Shown here piece after piece: positions 8,944-17,243 of a stretch of 64,000 nucleotides of DNA. The DNA lies in NCBI GenBank assembly GCA_020351875.1, contig CP070671.1, positions 2,372,155 through 2,436,154 on the forward strand, in the 5' to 3' direction. The notes beneath the pieces are model-generated. The model was not told where the DNA came from and did not search any database. It worked only from the letters and a program-made list of their open reading frames with translations. The position numbers were made by a program, and so were the translations under genes. The DNA comes from Chromatiales bacterium (GTDB lineage: Bacteria; Pseudomonadota; Gammaproteobacteria; Steroidobacterales; GCA-2729495). The number at the start of each line of letters is the position of its first letter. The stretch's first letter is position 1.

Positions 8944-11715
8944 ATGTCCTCCACCCAAGTCAACGAAGCCACTGGCCTGCACCCCACCGCGCGGCCGGCG
9001 GAGAAACGCAGCGACATCCAGTTCGGCGCCAAGGATGCCGGCCTGCGCAAGGACGTGCACGACCTCGGCGCGATAATGGGTGAGCTGCTCAAGGAGCAGG
9101 GCGGCGAATCCCTGTTCGACACAGTCGAGCGCGCGCGGCGGCTGGCCATCGACCGACGGGAGGGCGACCGCGAAGCGGGCCAGCGCCTGGACATCTTGCT
9201 GCAGTCGTTGCCCACCGACCTAGCCCGCGACTTCGTGCGCGCATTTTCCACCTACTTTCAGCTGGTCAATACCGCCGAACAGGTGCATCGAATTCGTCGC
9301 CGGCGCGCCTACCTGAAGGATTCGGCCAAACAACAGCCGGGCGGTCTCGAAGCCACCGTCACGCGCCTGAAAGACCTCGGCTTCGACCTGGACGCATTGC
9401 TGGGCCTGTTGGGCGACCTGCAGGTGGAGCCCGTGTTCACCGCGCATCCGTCGGAACCCACGCGACGGACGATCCTGCGCAAGCAACAGGAAATCGTGCG
9501 CCACCTGATCGAAATCCAGAATCCGATCCTGACGCCGCGGGAGACCGCCGCGCACTACGAAAGCATTCGTGACCAGATCACGTCGATCTGGCAAACCGAA
9601 GAGCAGCCCGCGGGCGAGCGCACGTCGTTCGACGAACTGGAGCACGTGCTGTTCTTCGCCACCGAAGTGATCTACCGGGCCGTGCCGGTGTTTTACGAAA
9701 CACTGCGCGAAGCCCTGGTCGGTGTCCACGGCGCCGCGATCACGGAGGCTGAGCTGCCCACCATTTTCCGCCTCGCATCGTGGATTGGCAGCGACATCGA
9801 CAGTCGTCCGGACACCACGGCGCGCACCATTCGCGAAACCCTGTCGCGCCAGCGTGCACTCGCTCTGAACCTGTACCACGACGAGTGCCGAACGCTGGCG
9901 GAGAAACTGAGCCAATCGGGCAACCGCACGAACATTTCCCGGGAACTGGTGGAACGCTCCGACGAGTATGCGGAGCACTTTCCGAACGCCGCCGGCAGCA
10001 TTCCGCTGCGTCACCGGGACATGCTCTACCGGGTTTTCCTGCGCCTGATCATGGCCCGGCTGCAGGCCACCTTCGACGATGACGCGTTCCCGTACGAGTC
10101 GCCCGAAGAATTCCAGAAAGACCTGCAACTGATTGCGGACAGCCTGCAACAGAACAAGGGCCATCACGCCGGCCTGTTTTTCGTCCGCCGGCTGCTGCGG
10201 CGGGTGGAGACCTTCGGTTTCCACTTCATGATGCTGGACATTCGCCAGAACGCGCTGGTGAACCGCCGGGTGGTCGGGCGTTGCCTGCGGGAAGACAACT
10301 GGCTGGACCGCTCGGAAGAAGAGCGGGCCCGGCGGATTGCCGAGGCACTCGAGCGGAACGAGTCGCCCTGCGCGGACCTCGACAACGAAACCCGGCGCGA
10401 CCTGGCGGTATTCCAGGCCATCGCGTTTTGCCGGCGACGCTTCGGCAAGCGCGCGATCGGACCCTACGTGGTGAGCATGGCGCACGGTGTGGATGACGTG
10501 CTGTCCGTCATTCTGCTGGCGCGCTGGGCCGATCTGCGCAAGCGCAACGGCACGGTGCCCCTGGACATCGCTCCGCACTTCGAAACCGTGGAGGATCTCA
10601 GCCGTTGCGGCCACACGATGGCCGAGCTGCTGCGCAACCCCATTTACCGCGATCACCTGGAATGCCGGGGCAACCGCCAGACCGTGGTGGTCAGCTACTC
10701 GGACAGCAACATGGACAGCGGCATGATTCGCGCGCGCTGGTCCCTGTACAAGGCGCAGGCAGACCTCGTGCGGGTGCTGGACGAAGGCGGCGTAGAGCTG
10801 ACCCTTTGCCACGGCCGCGGCGGCACCATCAGTCGCGGGGGCGGCAAGACGCACGCCGCCGTGATGGGTGCACCGCCCGGCGCGGTCAGAGGCCACCTGC
10901 GCGCCACCGAGCGCGGCGGCATGGTGAATTCCAAGTACGGCCTGCGCGGCATCGCCGTGCGTACGCTGGAGCAGGCTGTCAGCGCGGTGGCACTGGCCAC
11001 CGCTGTGCCCGAGAAGGCCGAACCGGAAAAGCTGCAGCGCTGGGGCGATGTCGTGGGCGTAATCGCAGAAGCGAGCCGCAAGCGCTACCAGGACCTGGTA
11101 TACGGCGACGACGACTTCTACGCGTACTTCCGTGCAGCGACTCCGGCAGATGCAATCCAGAGAATGCAGCATCCCGGTCAGGAGGACACGCAGCCGGATG
11201 CGTTGAGAAACCTGCGCGCGGTGCCCTGGGATTTCGCCTGGAGTCAGTGCCGCAACCTGCTGCCAGGCTGGTACGGCAGCGGCACGGGGCTCGCCGCGGC
11301 CGTCGACCGGGCGGGCCTCGATACCATCCGCGAGATGCTGGCGCAGTGGCCGTTCTTCGCGTCGCTGTTGTCAGATCTCGAAATGGTGCTTGGCAAGGCA
11401 GACCTGAACATCGCCAGCCGATACTCGCAGCTGGCAGGACCGCTGCATGAACGCTTCTTCCCGGGCCTGCGGATCGAGTTCGATCTCTGCGTGGAGACGC
11501 TGCTGCGAATCAAGGATCAGCAGGTACTGCTGGAGGAGCAGGCTGCGCTGCGCCGGTCAATCCGCCTGCGCAACCCCTACGTCGACCCGATGAACCTGCT
11601 GCAGGTAGACCTGTTGCGCCGCTGGCGCGCCGGCGGCCGCCAGGATGAAGAACTCTACTCGGCGCTGGTCGCCAGCGTGAACGGCATAGCGCGCGGAATC
11701 CAGGACACCGGGTGA
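8944..11715 (+). CDS. ppc: Phosphoenolpyruvate carboxylase
   Basis: PEPC (923 aa) carboxylates PEP to oxaloacetate, replenishing the TCA cycle. The catalytic His segment is VFTAHPSEPTRRTIL, slightly divergent from the more common TAHPTE; the active-site glycine loop CHGRGGTISRGGGKTHAAV and the downstream VNSKYG region are present, and the protein ends VNGIARGIQDTG, close to the invariant C-terminal RNTG. The ATG at 8944 is chosen because the upstream extension in this frame has no conserved sequence. It is divergent from the SLC13 gene, and its TGA overlaps the next gene by four bases (GTGA). Confidence 0.94.
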   Translation: MSSTQVNEATGLHPTARPAEKRSDIQFGAKDAGLRKDVHDLGAIMGELLKEQGGESLFDTVERARRLAIDRREGDREAGQRLDILLQSLPTDLARDFVRAFSTYFQLVNTAEQVHRIRRRRAYLKDSAKQQPGGLEATVTRLKDLGFDLDALLGLLGDLQVEPVFTAHPSEPTRRTILRKQQEIVRHLIEIQNPILTPRETAAHYESIRDQITSIWQTEEQPAGERTSFDELEHVLFFATEVIYRAVPVFYETLREALVGVHGAAITEAELPTIFRLASWIGSDIDSRPDTTARTIRETLSRQRALALNLYHDECRTLAEKLSQSGNRTNISRELVERSDEYAEHFPNAAGSIPLRHRDMLYRVFLRLIMARLQATFDDDAFPYESPEEFQKDLQLIADSLQQNKGHHAGLFFVRRLLRRVETFGFHFMMLDIRQNALVNRRVVGRCLREDNWLDRSEEERARRIAEALERNESPCADLDNETRRDLAVFQAIAFCRRRFGKRAIGPYVVSMAHGVDDVLSVILLARWADLRKRNGTVPLDIAPHFETVEDLSRCGHTMAELLRNPIYRDHLECRGNRQTVVVSYSDSNMDSGMIRARWSLYKAQADLVRVLDEGGVELTLCHGRGGTISRGGGKTHAAVMGAPPGAVRGHLRATERGGMVNSKYGLRGIAVRTLEQAVSAVALATAVPEKAEPEKLQRWGDVVGVIAEASRKRYQDLVYGDDDFYAYFRAATPADAIQRMQHPGQEDTQPDALRNLRAVPWDFAWSQCRNLLPGWYGSGTGLAAAVDRAGLDTIREMLAQWPFFASLLSDLEMVLGKADLNIASRYSQLAGPLHERFFPGLRIEFDLCVETLLRIKDQQVLLEEQAALRRSIRLRNPYVDPMNLLQVDLLRRWRAGGRQDEELYSALVASVNGIARGIQDTG

Positions 11716-12710
11716 GCCCCGCAATGCGGGCAGCTTTCCTCGACTTCGACAGCCTGGGCCCGGCCGATACCGACCGCAGCCCGCTCACGAACCTGTTGCC
11801 GGGTTGCGAGTTCTTCGGCGCCACCGAACCCCGGCAGCGGCGTGACCGGGTCGCCGGCGCCGAGATCGTGTTCGTCAACAAGGTGGTACTCGACCGGGAA
11901 ACGATCCAGGCGGCGGAACAGCTGCGCCTGATCTGCGTGGCGGCCACCGGCACCGACAACGTAGACCTCGACACCGCGCGGGACCGTGGCATCGGGGTAT
12001 GCAATATCCGCGGCTATTGCACTTCATCTGTCGTCCAACACGTGTTCACGCTCCTGCTCGCCCTGAACCAGCGACTGGCTGCCTACCAGGCGCGCGTCAA
12101 ACGCGGCGACTGGTCGGGCGGTGAGCAGTTCTGCCTGCTGGAGCCACCGTTTCGCGAACTGGCCGGCAAGACGCTCGGTATCGTCGGCCTCGGCGCGCTC
12201 GGCAACAGCGTTGCCGAAGCCGCCGGCGCATTCGGCCTGAAGGTACTGGCAGCCCGCCGACCCTACCGGCTCAGCGACGAATCGCATCTCTATAACGTGG
12301 GCGGCGGTGAGGTCCCGCGCATCGGCTTTGGCGCGCTGCTCTCGCGCGTCGATTACCTGAGCCTGCACTGCCCGCTGACGAACGAGACCCAGGGGCTGAT
12401 CGACGAGGCCGCATTGCAACGGATGCGCGAAGACGCGATCCTGATCAACACGGCGCGGGGTGCGCTGGTCGAACCGACGGCGTTGCTGGCAGCCTTGTCG
12501 GCAGGAAAGCTGGGCGGTGCCGGCATCGATGTGCTGGATACCGAACCGCCGCCCGCCGATCACCCGCTGCTGGCGGCGGAACTGCCGAATCTGATCGTGA
12601 CACCGCACATCGCGTGGGCCGCGCGCGAGGCGCGCCAGCGGGCGATCGACGAGCTGGCTGCCAATGTGGCGGCTTTCCAGCGTGGCGACTCCCGCAACCG
12701 AATCGTGTAA
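11712..12710 (+). CDS. D-isomer 2-hydroxyacid dehydrogenase (hydroxypyruvate reductase type)
   Basis: This is an NAD(P)-dependent cytosolic oxidoreductase of 332 aa. The dinucleotide fold GIVGLGALGNSVAEAAGAFG is central, and the catalytic Arg (LINTARGALV), Glu (DVLDTEPPP) and His (VTPHIAWAA) are all visible. The sequence resembles glycerate dehydrogenase/hydroxypyruvate reductase (HprA), but D-lactate or phosphonate specificity cannot be ruled out. It starts with GTG overlapping the ppc stop by four bases, so the two are translationally coupled. PEPC plus hydroxypyruvate reductase are both serine-cycle enzymes, but nothing else of that cycle is adjacent. Confidence 0.87.
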   Translation: MSPAMRAAFLDFDSLGPADTDRSPLTNLLPGCEFFGATEPRQRRDRVAGAEIVFVNKVVLDRETIQAAEQLRLICVAATGTDNVDLDTARDRGIGVCNIRGYCTSSVVQHVFTLLLALNQRLAAYQARVKRGDWSGGEQFCLLEPPFRELAGKTLGIVGLGALGNSVAEAAGAFGLKVLAARRPYRLSDESHLYNVGGGEVPRIGFGALLSRVDYLSLHCPLTNETQGLIDEAALQRMREDAILINTARGALVEPTALLAALSAGKLGGAGIDVLDTEPPPADHPLLAAELPNLIVTPHIAWAAREARQRAIDELAANVAAFQRGDSRNRIV

Positions 12711-12716
12711 AGCCGG

Positions 12717-15209
12717 TCAGCCTTCGCGCAGCACGGCCACAGGTGGCTCGTTCACCGCACCCCGCGTGGCCAGCGTGCCGCAGAACCCCACGACCAACGC
12801 ACCCGCCAGGCAACCCGCCAGCCACACCCACGGATTCAGCCCGTAATCCAGTTCGAAGGCCTGTTCGGCGATTACCCAGCCCACGGCCGTGGCGCCGAAG
12901 GCGGCCAGCAGGCCCGCCAGCGTGCCCAGCGCGGTGAACTCCACGGCCAGGCCCTGCATGATCTTGCGCCGGCCGGCCCCGAGGGTGTGCAGGATTGCGC
13001 TTTCGAAACGCCGTTCGTCTTTCGTCACCTGGATGGCCGCCAGCAGCACCATGATGCCCGCGAGCAGGGTGAACAGGAACACGTACTGCACTGCAAGCGA
13101 TGCCCGGTCGATGATCATGCGCACCTGGCGCAGGATCACTTCCAGGTCCAGCAGGGTCACGCTGGGGAACTCACGGATAAAGCTGCTCAACATCCGGCGC
13201 TTGTCGGGCGGGATAAATACGCTCGCGATGTAGGTCTGCGGCAATTCTTCGGTCAACCCGGGCGACAACATCACGAAGAAGTTCGGGCGCATGGAGTCCC
13301 ACTCGACGAAACGCAGGCTCGTGACCCGCGCGTCGACGTCTTCACCGCCGATGTTAAAACCAATGGTATCGCCCACCCCGATGCCCAGATCGCGGGCGAT
13401 ACCGATCTCTATGGAGGCCTCGATCTCGCCGGGGTTTGCTGCGCTCCACCACTGTCCGTCCCGAACCTCGTTCGTGTCCGGCAATTCGTCGCGCCAGGTG
13501 AGGTTGCCTTCGCGCTGGGCGAAATTCCTGCCGCGTGGGCTCGGGAAGTCATAGTCGTCGATAGTCTGCCCTTTCACACGGGTCACGCGGCCGCGGAGAA
13601 ACGGCAGGAAATCCGGCGCGGCGCCCGTCTCGCGCACGAAGAATTCGCGGATGCCCGGCCACTCTTCCGGCTCGATGTTGATCAGGAAGTAGTTGGGCGC
13701 GTCTTCGGGCACCGTCCGCTGCCACTCGTTGAGCAGGTCACTGCGCACCAGCGTCAGCAGCAGCAACACCATGAGGCTCAGCGCAAAGGCCACGATCTGC
13801 ACCACGCTTTCACTGCCCCGGCGGGCAATGTTCGCGAGCCCGTACCGCCAGGCCACACCGGCCGCACCGCGAAAGCGTGTGAACGCGACGACCAGCAACC
13901 AGCCGCCCGCCACCGCGACCAGCGTCACCACGACCAGCCCGCCGGCGATCAGGCCCAGCATCAGCAGGTCGCGCACGATGGCGCCGATCATGAACAGCAG
14001 GGCAGCAATCGCGATGCCGTAGCTCAACCCGGTGCCCAGCCGCGGCGGCGGCAGGTCGCGCCGCAATACCCGCATCGGCGGTGTGTCTTTTAATTGCATC
14101 AGGTGCGGCAGCGCAAAGCCCACCGTGATGGTCGCGGCCGTCAGCAGCCCCAGCGTGCCGGCAAACCAGGACGCTGGCGGCAACTCGACCTGCAGCACGC
14201 CGGCCCCGAGCGCCACCAGCACCTGTTGCGCGCCGAAGCCCAGCAGGGTCCCGACGGCTGCGGTCAGGATGATCACCAGGCCGAGCTGCGACAGCGTGCT
14301 GACCTGCACGAAGCCCTGCGTGGCACCGAGGCTTTTCATCAACGCGATGGTGTCCAGGTGGCGCAGCGCATAGCGTCGTGCCGCCATCGCGGTGGCGACT
14401 GCTGCAAGGATCACCGTCACCAGGGAGGCCAGGGTCAGGAAGCGTTGCGCGCGATCGATCGCGGCCGTGATCTGTTCGCCCGCATCTTCCAGCCCGCGCA
14501 TCCGCACGCCCTGGCTCAGGCGCGGTTTCAGCCACGCTCGCCACTCGGTCACGGCATCGGCATCGCCTGCGTAGAGATGGCGGTAAGTGATGCGGCTGCC
14601 GGGCCGGATCACGTCGAAGGACGGAATGTCGTTGATGTTCACCATCAGGCCCGCGGCAAGCTGCGCGAAACCGCCCACACCCTGGCCGGGCTGGTAATCG
14701 AGCACCCGCGTCACGACGACGCTGGACTCACCCACCACCAGCCTGGCCCCGACGTCGACGTCGAGCCGCGCCAGCAAACCGGGCTCGGCCCACGCTTCGC
14801 CCGGTGGCGGGATCGCGTCGGCCCGCACCGCTTCGCCAAACATCTGCGGCGACACCAGCAGTTCGCCACGCAGCGGGTAACCGTCGCTCACCGCCTTGAT
14901 CAGCGCCAGCGAATTGCTCTCTCCGACCAGCGCCATGGTCGGAAAGGTCATGTACTGGACCGCGTCCAGGCCACGGAACCTTGCCTCGTCCAGGTAGTCG
15001 TCCGGGATCGGGTCGGTGGAACTCAGCTCGAGATCGCCGGCCAGTACCGCGCTCGCCTGGGTGCGAATGGCGCTGCCCACGCGGTCGGTGAAGAACCCCA
15101 CCGCCGTCATCGCGGTGACCGCAATCACGATGGCGGCCAGCAAGACTCCCAGCTCGCCCGTGCGCGAATCGCGCCACAGGGTGCGCAAACCGAATCGCAG
15201 GCCGCTCAA
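12717..15209 (-). CDS. ybbP: ABC transporter permease of the YbbP/FtsX class
   Basis: This is a large inner-membrane permease (830 aa) that works with the ATPase encoded just upstream. One N-terminal helix (about residues 20-42) is followed by a periplasmic MacB-type domain, three or four helices around 255-420, a second helix group around 430-490, a second periplasmic domain, and three C-terminal helices. This duplicated FtsX plan is typical of the YbbP/LolC-like group, which act as mechanotransmitters or lipoprotein/lipid extractors rather than channels. The start is TTG, overlapping the ATPase stop by 4 bases. The gene is convergent with the upstream dehydrogenase, with 6 bases between stops. 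Confidence 0.88.
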   Translation of the reverse strand: MSGLRFGLRTLWRDSRTGELGVLLAAIVIAVTAMTAVGFFTDRVGSAIRTQASAVLAGDLELSSTDPIPDDYLDEARFRGLDAVQYMTFPTMALVGESNSLALIKAVSDGYPLRGELLVSPQMFGEAVRADAIPPPGEAWAEPGLLARLDVDVGARLVVGESSVVVTRVLDYQPGQGVGGFAQLAAGLMVNINDIPSFDVIRPGSRITYRHLYAGDADAVTEWRAWLKPRLSQGVRMRGLEDAGEQITAAIDRAQRFLTLASLVTVILAAVATAMAARRYALRHLDTIALMKSLGATQGFVQVSTLSQLGLVIILTAAVGTLLGFGAQQVLVALGAGVLQVELPPASWFAGTLGLLTAATITVGFALPHLMQLKDTPPMRVLRRDLPPPRLGTGLSYGIAIAALLFMIGAIVRDLLMLGLIAGGLVVVTLVAVAGGWLLVVAFTRFRGAAGVAWRYGLANIARRGSESVVQIVAFALSLMVLLLLTLVRSDLLNEWQRTVPEDAPNYFLINIEPEEWPGIREFFVRETGAAPDFLPFLRGRVTRVKGQTIDDYDFPSPRGRNFAQREGNLTWRDELPDTNEVRDGQWWSAANPGEIEASIEIGIARDLGIGVGDTIGFNIGGEDVDARVTSLRFVEWDSMRPNFFVMLSPGLTEELPQTYIASVFIPPDKRRMLSSFIREFPSVTLLDLEVILRQVRMIIDRASLAVQYVFLFTLLAGIMVLLAAIQVTKDERRFESAILHTLGAGRRKIMQGLAVEFTALGTLAGLLAAFGATAVGWVIAEQAFELDYGLNPWVWLAGCLAGALVVGFCGTLATRGAVNEPPVAVLREG

Positions 15210-15877
15210 GACACGACCTGCCCAGCGGCCAGTTCCACGATCCGGTCGCAGCGCGCCGCCAGCTCGCGGTCATGGGTGACCAGTACCAGGGTGGTACGGG
15301 ACCGCCGGTTCAGCTGGAACAACAGCGACGCAACCCGCTCCCCGGTGCTCGTATCGAGATTACCGGTGGGTTCGTCCGCAAACAGGATTTCCGGGCTGGT
15401 AATGAACGCTCGGGATATCGCCACCCGCTGTTTCTCACCACCGGACAGTTGATTGGGGTAATGGCCGAGGCGCTCACCGAGCCCGATGGCCTCCAGCGCT
15501 TCGGTGGCCCGCTCGCGCGCACGCGCCTCGCCGGTGAGCTCCAGCGGCAACATCACGTTCTCCAGCGCGGTGAGCGACGGGACGAGGTGAAAGGACTGAA
15601 ACACGAACCCGACCCGGTCCCCCCGCAGCCGCGCCCGGCCATCTTCGTCCAGGGTGGTCAGGTCTTTGCCGCAAAGCCACACGTGGCCGTGGCTCGGCCG
15701 GTCGAGGCCGGCCAGCAGGGCCAGCAGCGTGGTTTTGCCGGCCCCTGACGGACCCACCAGGGCCACCGATTCGCCCGCCTGCACGGCTATACTGACGTTA
15801 TCCAGTATGGTCAGCGAGCCCTCGGGGCTGCTAACTTCCTTGCCCAGAGCCTCAGTGCGCAACACAGTGTCATCCAT
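15206..15877 (-). CDS. ybbA: ABC transporter ATPase YbbA (LolD-like)
   Basis: This is the ATPase partner of YbbP (223 aa from the chosen ATG). Walker A is GPSGAGKTTLLALLAG, the Q-loop VFQSFHLVPS, the ABC signature LSGGEKQRVAISRA, Walker B ILFADEPTGNLD and the H-loop VTHD. The start is placed at the ATG at 15877, which has GGA seven bases upstream; an in-frame ATG at 15889 is the alternative and would add four residues. The same CATG tetranucleotide also gives the start of divergent tesA. The ybbA-ybbP/tesA arrangement is conserved in gammaproteobacteria. Confidence 0.92.
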   Translation of the reverse strand: MDDTVLRTEALGKEVSSPEGSLTILDNVSIAVQAGESVALVGPSGAGKTTLLALLAGLDRPSHGHVWLCGKDLTTLDEDGRARLRGDRVGFVFQSFHLVPSLTALENVMLPLELTGEARARERATEALEAIGLGERLGHYPNQLSGGEKQRVAISRAFITSPEILFADEPTGNLDTSTGERVASLLFQLNRRSRTTLVLVTHDRELAARCDRIVELAAGQVVS

Positions 15878-16538
15878 GCGGTTATCCATAAAAGGAGTAT
15901 TCGTCCTGCTGCTGTGGGCGGTTGCGGGACCCCTGTCCGCCAGTTCCTCGGCACCGGCCATCCTGGTGGTGGGCGACAGCCTCAGCGCCGGTTTCGGCAT
16001 CGAAGTCTCCGACGGCTGGGTCGCATTGTTACAGGACCGGCTGAACGCGGAAGGTTACGAATATCGGGTGGTCAATGCCAGCATCAGCGGTGACACCACC
16101 GGCGGCGGCCTGCGCCGCCTGCCGCGGGCCCTGGAACGCCATCAACCGTCGATCACCGTGGTCGAACTGGGCGGCAACGACGGCCTGCGCGCAACGCCCG
16201 TCGCGATCATTCGCCGCAACCTGAAACGCATGGTCGAACTGAGCCGGGAAGCCGGATCGGACGTGGTACTGGCCGGCATGCAGCTACCCCCGAATTATGG
16301 TGCGGCCTACACCAACGCCTTCGCCGCGGTCTACGCGGAGGTCGCCGAGGAACTCGAGGTCACCCTGATTCCGTTCTTCATGGACGGCGTCGCCCTGAAC
16401 CCGGAAAAGCTCCTGCCGGACCTGATTCACCCGAACGCCGACGGGCAGCCGGTCCTGCTGGAAAACGCGTGGTCAGCCCTGAAACCCCTGCTCGCCGAAC
16501 CGGCCAGGGCCATGGAAGCGGCTACCGCTCTCCCCTGA
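15876..16538 (+). CDS. tesA: Arylesterase / lysophospholipase L1-like GDSL hydrolase
   Basis: This is a periplasmic SGNH/GDSL hydrolase of 220 aa acting on thioesters or lysophospholipids. A signal peptide of about 25 residues begins MRLSIKGVFVLLLWAVAG. The catalytic Ser is in VVGDSLSAGFG, the oxyanion Gly in SISGDTTGGG, the Asn in ELGGNDGLR, and Asp/His in DLIHPNADGQP. The ATG at 15876 is chosen because it gives a complete signal peptide, although no ribosome-binding site precedes it. Its start overlaps that of ybbA on the other strand. Confidence 0.92.
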   Translation: MRLSIKGVFVLLLWAVAGPLSASSSAPAILVVGDSLSAGFGIEVSDGWVALLQDRLNAEGYEYRVVNASISGDTTGGGLRRLPRALERHQPSITVVELGGNDGLRATPVAIIRRNLKRMVELSREAGSDVVLAGMQLPPNYGAAYTNAFAAVYAEVAEELEVTLIPFFMDGVALNPEKLLPDLIHPNADGQPVLLENAWSALKPLLAEPARAMEAATALP

Positions 16539-16554
16539 GACGCCCGCAGCTTCG

Positions 16555-16580
16555 GTGGGGGCGGCTTTAGCCGCGATTCA
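16555..16580 (+). repeat. REP-like palindrome
   Basis: GTGGGGGCGGCTTTAGCCGC followed by GATTCAAG matches the REP-type element seen at three other places in this window (17233, 42268, 53244), whose core is GTAGGAGCGGCTTCAGCCGC. It is a short GC-rich hairpin 16 bases past the tesA stop. Such elements occur in hundreds of copies in pseudomonads and xanthomonads and are moved by REP-associated transposases. Confidence 0.75.
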
Positions 16581-16604
16581 AGTTCTCGTCTCCCCACCGC
16601 GTGC

Positions 16605-16805
16605 GGGCCGGCCAGTCTCGCCCGTGACGCCGGCTTGCCCTTCGGGTGCCCTGCGCTGCTCACTCGCATCGGGGTCCGGGAGACGGGCCATCCCTGGCCC
16701 CTCTCCCGGAGCCGCACATCCCTGTGCGGCCCCTTCGGGCTGATCCCTCACTCGCTCCGCTGCTCGGCAAGCCGGCTGACTGTCACGGGCGAGACTGGCC
16801 GGCCC
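16605..16805. repeat. Long inverted repeat, 24 + 11 bp arms
   Basis: Bases 16605-16628 are an exact inverted complement of 16782-16805 (24 bp, core GCCAGTCTCGCCCGTGAC), and 16629-16639 of 16766-16776 (11 bp), leaving a 5-base bulge on the right arm. The loop of about 126 bases contains smaller hairpins. No gene or transposase lies inside. It may form a large RNA hairpin or be a non-autonomous mobile element. Confidence 0.75.
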
Positions 16806-16910
16806 ACCCGCTGGCGCTGGTGGCAATCTTCCCGGCCCAGCCTGCCACTGCGGCCCAATACAAACCCTGCTGGTCCCGTTGGGAGCACAAGATCGACCGC
16901 CAGAGATTCA

Positions 16911-17059
16911 CGCCGTCGTCGCGGGGTGATCACTCTTCCGGGCGTCGTCCCGGAGGAGCGGAGCCAGGGATGGCGGGAGCGACGGAGGGCCGATCCGAGC
17001 CCGGACAGGGACGTCCGGGTGAGGTTAAGCCCGGAAGAGACATGGCCCCACGGCGACGG
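16911..17059. repeat. Dispersed ~150-bp hairpin element, copy A
   Basis: This is nearly the same sequence as copy B at 53345-53493. The shared core, around 16943-16996, includes CCCGGAGGAGCGGAGCCAGG and GATGGCGGGAGCGACGGAGG. The outer arms form an imperfect ~30-bp inverted repeat ending in CTCTTCCGGGC / GCCCGGAAGAG. Several arm differences between the copies keep G-U pairing possible in RNA. After the right arm both copies continue with similar bases (CCACCAA...CTCAAGGG), so the repeat unit probably extends to about 17085. Confidence 0.8.
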
Positions 17060-17232
17060 CAGTCCACCAATCTCAAGGGGCTCTTGATTCCTGGAGACTA
17101 AGGGGGTCGCGCAGGCATCGCGGCTGGTCGCTCACACACATCCATGTGCTCGTCGCTCACGCGCATCCCTGCGCTCCGCGACACTTAGGCTTCCTGCCTG
17201 TCGCGCGACATCAGGTCGTCCTGACCAAGCAA

Positions 17233-17243
17233 GCCGCTCCTAC
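17233..17243 (-). repeat. REP half-site at the end of the vWA gene
   Basis: On the minus strand the bases read GTAGGAGCGGC, the left half of the local REP consensus, followed by TTGC instead of TTCAGCC. The TAG inside it (17240-17242) is the stop codon of the von Willebrand A gene read on this strand. Confidence 0.6.

Larger units (their letters stand above)
16539..17239 (+). other. Gene-free 701-base stretch packed with palindromic repeats
   Basis: No convincing gene lies between tesA and the converging von Willebrand A gene. Short open frames here are biased, repeat-derived and cross the hairpins. The stretch holds a REP-like element, a long inverted repeat and copy A of a ~150-bp hairpin element, each listed separately. 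The remaining bases (about 17060-17230) contain short runs resembling REP halves and read-through of the same repeat style, but no terminator with a T run was seen. Confidence 0.7.

Noticed and set aside
9220-11172. 650-residue open frame antisense to ppc
   Set aside because: High-GC shadow of ppc codon use: no conserved segments, and ppc on the plus strand is complete.
16635-17101. Open frames of ~150 residues through the repeat block
   Set aside because: They run through two palindromic elements, share their bases with copy B, and have no ribosome-binding site or family likeness.
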